A DNA stretch of 64,000 nucleotides from Hyphomicrobiales bacterium (GTDB lineage Bacteria; Pseudomonadota; Alphaproteobacteria; Rhizobiales; Rhizobiaceae): NCBI GenBank assembly GCA_011087605.1, contig JAALLE010000009.1, forward strand, positions 1 through 64,000. The letters run 5' to 3'. Below are positions 60,286 through 64,000 of this stretch, in pieces. The notes below the pieces were generated by a model. That model had not been told where the DNA came from. It saw nothing but the letters and a program-made list of their open reading frames with translations, and made no database searches. Within the stretch, counting starts at the first letter, position 1. Every line of letters begins with the position of its first letter. Position numbers and translations under genes: made by a program.

Positions 60286-61116
60286 ATGGCAGAGATCCTG
60301 AATATTCGCACTGCAGAAGATCTGGGCAGCGACATCCTTGTCAGCCAGCCACTGGAAGGTGGCGTGTTGCGGCTTGTGTTGAACAACCCGCCGGCCAATA
60401 CATTGTCGGAAGCCATGTTGGCAGCGCTTCAGACGGCGCTCGATGCTGCAGAAAACGATGCTGCGGTTAGGGTGATTATCATTGCCGCCAACGGGCATCT
60501 TTTTTGCGCAGGACACGACCTGAAGGAACTAACACCTCACCGCCAGGACGACGACCGGGGCAGGGCCTATTTCAAGACGCTGATGGATAGGTGCTCCACG
60601 GTCATGCAATCGATTGTCAATCATCCCAAACCCGTTATCGCCGAGGTTAACGGACTGGCGACGGCTGCCGGATGTCAGATCGTTGCCTCGGCCGATCTGG
60701 CAATCGCGTCGGAAGATGCGACGTTCTGCACGCCCGGGGTTCACATTGGGCTGTTTTGCTCAACTCCCATGGTGGCCCTGTCGCGCAATGTATTGCGCAA
60801 GCACGCCATGGAAATGCTGCTGACCGGTGAAGCGATTACCCCGAGCCACGCTCGGGAAATTGGCCTGATCAACCGCGTTGTACCGGTAGAGTATCTGGAG
60901 AAAATCACCCTCCAATACGCCCGCAACATCGCTAAAAAATCGAGCCATACGTTGAAGTTTGGCAAACAGGCATTTTATCAGCAGGCCGAGATGAGCCTTG
61001 CGGACGCCTATGCACACACAGCGCAGGTCATGACCGAGAACATGCTTGCCCCCGATGCCGAGGAAGGTATAGGTGCTTTTCTCGATGATCGCACCCCGGA
61101 GTGGCATGATGAATGA
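60286..61116 (+). CDS. Enoyl-CoA hydratase-related protein
   Basis: LRLVLNNPPANTLSEAML; IIIAANGHLFCAGHDLKEL; EVNGLATAAGCQIVASADLAIASEDATF. Confidence 0.92.
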   Translation: MAEILNIRTAEDLGSDILVSQPLEGGVLRLVLNNPPANTLSEAMLAALQTALDAAENDAAVRVIIIAANGHLFCAGHDLKELTPHRQDDDRGRAYFKTLMDRCSTVMQSIVNHPKPVIAEVNGLATAAGCQIVASADLAIASEDATFCTPGVHIGLFCSTPMVALSRNVLRKHAMEMLLTGEAITPSHAREIGLINRVVPVEYLEKITLQYARNIAKKSSHTLKFGKQAFYQQAEMSLADAYAHTAQVMTENMLAPDAEEGIGAFLDDRTPEWHDE

Positions 61117-61639
61117 TCGCGATCGCTATAGCGACCAGGAAATTCGCGACATTTTGCTTTCAGTTCGCTCCATCGCCATTGTTGGCGCAAGTGCGAATAA
61201 AGTTCGGCCTTCCTATTTTGTCGCCACCTATATGGTTGCCAAAGGCTATGATGTGGCGCCGATTAATCCCGGGTCGGCTGGCACTGAAATTGCTGACTCC
61301 ATGACCTATGCGAGCCTTGCCGACCTGCCGGGACCGGTAGACATGGTGGACTATTTCCGCAAGCCGGAATTTCTGCCCAACTTTGCAGCCGAGATTATGC
61401 ACATGCCGGAACTGCCCAGGATCGTTTGGATGCAATTGGGCATTCGTGACGAAGCCGTGGCGTCGGCACTTGAAATGGCTGGAATCAAGGTCATTCAAAA
61501 CCGCTGTCCGAAAATTGAATATGCGCGACTGTGCGGTGAAATCGGTTGGTGCGGTTTCAACCGGCGTGTCATATCGAGCAAAAAACCCAAACTGAAATCC
61601 GGCTATCAACATTTCAGCCTGGGAGAGGATCATGCCTGA
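61106..61639 (+). CDS. CoA-binding domain protein
   Basis: SIAIVGASANKVRPSYFVATYMVAKGYDVAPINPG; PGPVDMVDYFRKPEF; IVWMQLGIRDEAVASALEMAGIKVIQNRCPKIEYARL. Confidence 0.92.
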   Translation: MMNDRDRYSDQEIRDILLSVRSIAIVGASANKVRPSYFVATYMVAKGYDVAPINPGSAGTEIADSMTYASLADLPGPVDMVDYFRKPEFLPNFAAEIMHMPELPRIVWMQLGIRDEAVASALEMAGIKVIQNRCPKIEYARLCGEIGWCGFNRRVISSKKPKLKSGYQHFSLGEDHA

Positions 61640-62573
61640 TCCACGTAAAATCATTATCGACACGGATCCGGGACAGGATGATGCGGTCGCGATATTGGTG
61701 GCGCTGGCGAGCCCGGAGCTGGACGTGCTGGGCATTACCGCAGTTGCGGGCAATGTACCGCTGGAGCTGACCCAGTTGAATGCCAGAAAGATTTGTGAAC
61801 TGGCCGGGCGACCAGATATTTCGGTTTTCTGCGGGGCAAGCGAGCCGCTCAACCGCAAGCTGGTGACGGCAGAGCATGTTCATGGCCGAACCGGGTTGGA
61901 TGGCCCGACATTGCCGCAACCAGAAATGCAGGCGCAAAGCCAACATGCAGTGGATTTTATTGTTGAGACCGTCATGGCCTCCGACTCTGGTGAGATAACG
62001 ATATGTGCGCTGGGTCCGCTGACGAATGTTGCGATGGCGCTGCAGAAAGAGCCGCAAATCGCTAAAAATCTTGCGGAAATCGTCCTCATGGGGGGTGGCT
62101 TTTTTGAGGGCGGAAATGTTACTCCGGCTGCCGAATTCAATATCTATGTTGATCCTGAAGCGGCGGCGATTGTCTTCAACAGCGGCATAAAGCTGACGGT
62201 GATGCCGCTCGACGTCACCCACAAGGCTCTGGCAAGCCGAACCCGCGTCGAGGCATTTCGGTCTTTGGGCAACCGAGCTGGAGAAGTTACGGCTGAACTG
62301 CTGGATTTCTTTGAACGCTTTGACGAGACCAAATATGGCACCGATGGCGGTCCGCTTCATGACCCCAATGTGATTGTCTGGTTGCTGGAACCCAACATTT
62401 ATTCAGGCCGAAGGATTAATGTTGAGATTGAAACCTCTTCAGAACTAACCCTTGGCATGACAGTCGCTGACTGGTGGCGGGTGAGCGATCGGAGTGAAAA
62501 TTGCTTTTTTGTGCGGAACCTTGATGATCAGCGGTTTTTCGAGATTTTGACAGAGCGGATCAAGCGCCTGTGA
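61632..62573 (+). CDS. Inosine-uridine preferring nucleoside hydrolase family
   Basis: KIIIDTDPGQDDAVAILVALASPELDVLGITAVAGNVPLELT; TICALGPLTNVAMAL; VLMGGGFFEGGNVTPAAEFNIYVDPEAA. Confidence 0.95.
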   Translation: MPDPRKIIIDTDPGQDDAVAILVALASPELDVLGITAVAGNVPLELTQLNARKICELAGRPDISVFCGASEPLNRKLVTAEHVHGRTGLDGPTLPQPEMQAQSQHAVDFIVETVMASDSGEITICALGPLTNVAMALQKEPQIAKNLAEIVLMGGGFFEGGNVTPAAEFNIYVDPEAAAIVFNSGIKLTVMPLDVTHKALASRTRVEAFRSLGNRAGEVTAELLDFFERFDETKYGTDGGPLHDPNVIVWLLEPNIYSGRRINVEIETSSELTLGMTVADWWRVSDRSENCFFVRNLDDQRFFEILTERIKRL

Positions 62574-62738
62574 CTTGGTTTCATTATGAAGGTACGGTGC
62601 GAAAACAGCCCTCAATCGTGGCTATTCATTCAAATAATTTTTTGTTTGGCAAGACCACATCATTTTCTTCCTTTGACGTGGGCGATCGTCTGCCCGATAA
62701 CGTAATTTCTGAATTTTTATGACCCTTGGAGTATTGCC

Positions 62739-64000
62739 ATGAGCAACCGCGAACCCGGTTTCGACACACTTGCCATCCATGCCGGAGCCCAGCCTGATCC
62801 TGCCACAGGTGCCCGCGCCACACCGATTTATCAAACGACCGCCTTTGTCTTTGATGATGTTGATCACGCTGCTGCTCTGTTTGGCTTGCAGGCTTTCGGC
62901 AATATCTATACCCGTATCACCAATCCGACCACGGCGGTTCTGGAAGAACGTGTGGCAGCTCTGGAAGATGGTACAGCGGCTCTGGCGGTTGCTTCCGGAC
63001 ACGCGGCTCAGTTGCTGGTCATGCATGCTTTGATGCAGCCCGGAGATGAGTTCGTCGCCTGCAAAAAGCTCTATGGCGGGTCGATCAACCAGTTCGGTCA
63101 GAGTTTCAAATCTTTTGACTGGCGTGTTAAATGGGCCGACGACTTAACACCGGCTGATTTTGAAGCCCAGATCACGCCAAAAACCAAGGCCATCTTTATT
63201 GAAAGCCTTGCCAATCCAGGTGGTGTTGTCATGGACATTAACGGCATTGCCGAAATTGCCCGCAAGCATCACATTCCCCTGATCGTCGACAATACCATGG
63301 CCACGCCGTATCTGTGTCGTCCCATCGAGCACGGTGCCGATATCGTGGTACACTCGCTGACCAAGTTCATGGGTGGCCATGGCAATTCGATGGGTGGGGC
63401 CATCGTGGACGGCGGCACTTTCGACTGGGGCAAAGACGATCGTTACCCAATCTTGTCAGAGCCACGTCCTGAATATAACGACATGATTTTGGCCGAGACT
63501 TTCGGTAATTTTGCTTTTGCGATTGCTTGCCGGGTGTTGGGATTGCGCGATCTGGGACCAGCCATTTCACCGTTTAACGCATTTCAGATTCTCACCGGTA
63601 TCGAAACACTTCCACTGCGCATGCAGCGCCACTGCGATAACGCTTTGGCGGTCGCCAAATTTCTGCAAGGCCACGATAAGGTTGAATGGGTCTCTTATGC
63701 CGGCCTGGAAAGTGATGAACATCATGCCCTCCAGCAAAGATATATGCCCAAGGGCGCCGGTGCCGTATTCTCCTTCGGTGTCAGGGGCGGTTACAAGGCC
63801 GGTGTCAGCCTGGTGTCAAATGTGGAAATCTTCTCTCATTTGGCCAATCTGGGTGACACACGGTCACTGATCATTCATCCAGCTTCCACGACCCACCGTC
63901 AGTTGAGCGATGAGCAACAAGTTGCCGCCGGTGCGGGTGAAGATGTGGTGCGTCTGTCAATCGGGATCGAACAGGTGGACGATCTGATTGCAGACCTTGA
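62739..64000 (+). CDS. metY: O-acetylhomoserine aminocarboxypropyltransferase-like, Cys/Met metabolism PLP enzyme (truncated by window end)
   Basis: [90 protein letters not shown]. Confidence 0.92.
   Translation, partial: MSNREPGFDTLAIHAGAQPDPATGARATPIYQTTAFVFDDVDHAAALFGLQAFGNIYTRITNPTTAVLEERVAALEDGTAALAVASGHAAQLLVMHALMQPGDEFVACKKLYGGSINQFGQSFKSFDWRVKWADDLTPADFEAQITPKTKAIFIESLANPGGVVMDINGIAEIARKHHIPLIVDNTMATPYLCRPIEHGADIVVHSLTKFMGGHGNSMGGAIVDGGTFDWGKDDRYPILSEPRPEYNDMILAETFGNFAFAIACRVLGLRDLGPAISPFNAFQILTGIETLPLRMQRHCDNALAVAKFLQGHDKVEWVSYAGLESDEHHALQQRYMPKGAGAVFSFGVRGGYKAGVSLVSNVEIFSHLANLGDTRSLIIHPASTTHRQLSDEQQVAAGAGEDVVRLSIGIEQVDDLIADL

Noticed and set aside
62574-62738. Canonical SAM-II riboswitch before metY
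   Set aside because: The expected conserved core could not be found by eye; kept only as an unspecified structured leader.
62622-63026. 134-aa minus-strand ORF at the metY start
   Set aside because: Overlaps the clearly coding metY-like frame on the other strand. The ORF track lists no metY only because the gene runs off the window.
1-64000. tRNA, rRNA, CRISPR array, transposase, prophage or toxin-antitoxin genes
   Set aside because: No cloverleaf 3' motifs in gaps, no regularly spaced repeats and no matching protein motifs were seen. Short tRNAs could still be missed by eye.

Overview
This window reads as an ordinary chromosomal segment of an alphaproteobacterium, most likely Rhizobiales/Hyphomicrobiales. 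The lineage is inferred from gene order and protein signatures: fabD-fabG-acpP-fabF-mltG-yicC-gmk, lptF-lptG-lptD-surA-like-pdxA-rsmA, moaE/moaD/pgsA, purM/purN, hdaA/ppk/ppx and rplM/rpsI/speB/argC. About 60 protein-coding genes are supported. I saw no rRNA, tRNA, CRISPR array, transposase or phage gene. Accessory genes interrupt the core blocks: transporters, GSTs, an aldehyde dehydrogenase, an adenylate cyclase with a C-terminal helical-repeat region, a lone molybdopterin oxidoreductase, two enoyl-CoA hydratases, a nucleoside hydrolase and a truncated metY-like gene at the right edge. There is no dramatic new system such as a defence island. The best leads are: (1) a secreted single-lobe remnant of a LivK-type binding protein at 2685-3482; (2) a translationally coupled two-gene module, an HTTM-like membrane protein plus an uncharacterised partner, at 54271-55409; (3) a ribosomal protein uS9 with an unusual basic internal insertion and a long N-terminus; (4) mutually exclusive hairpins in the rplM leader and a strong terminator 11 nt before speB; (5) clustered inverted repeats in the intergenic gaps of the fatty-acid operon. 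All calls come from reading the sequence and the ORF track. No database search was run.
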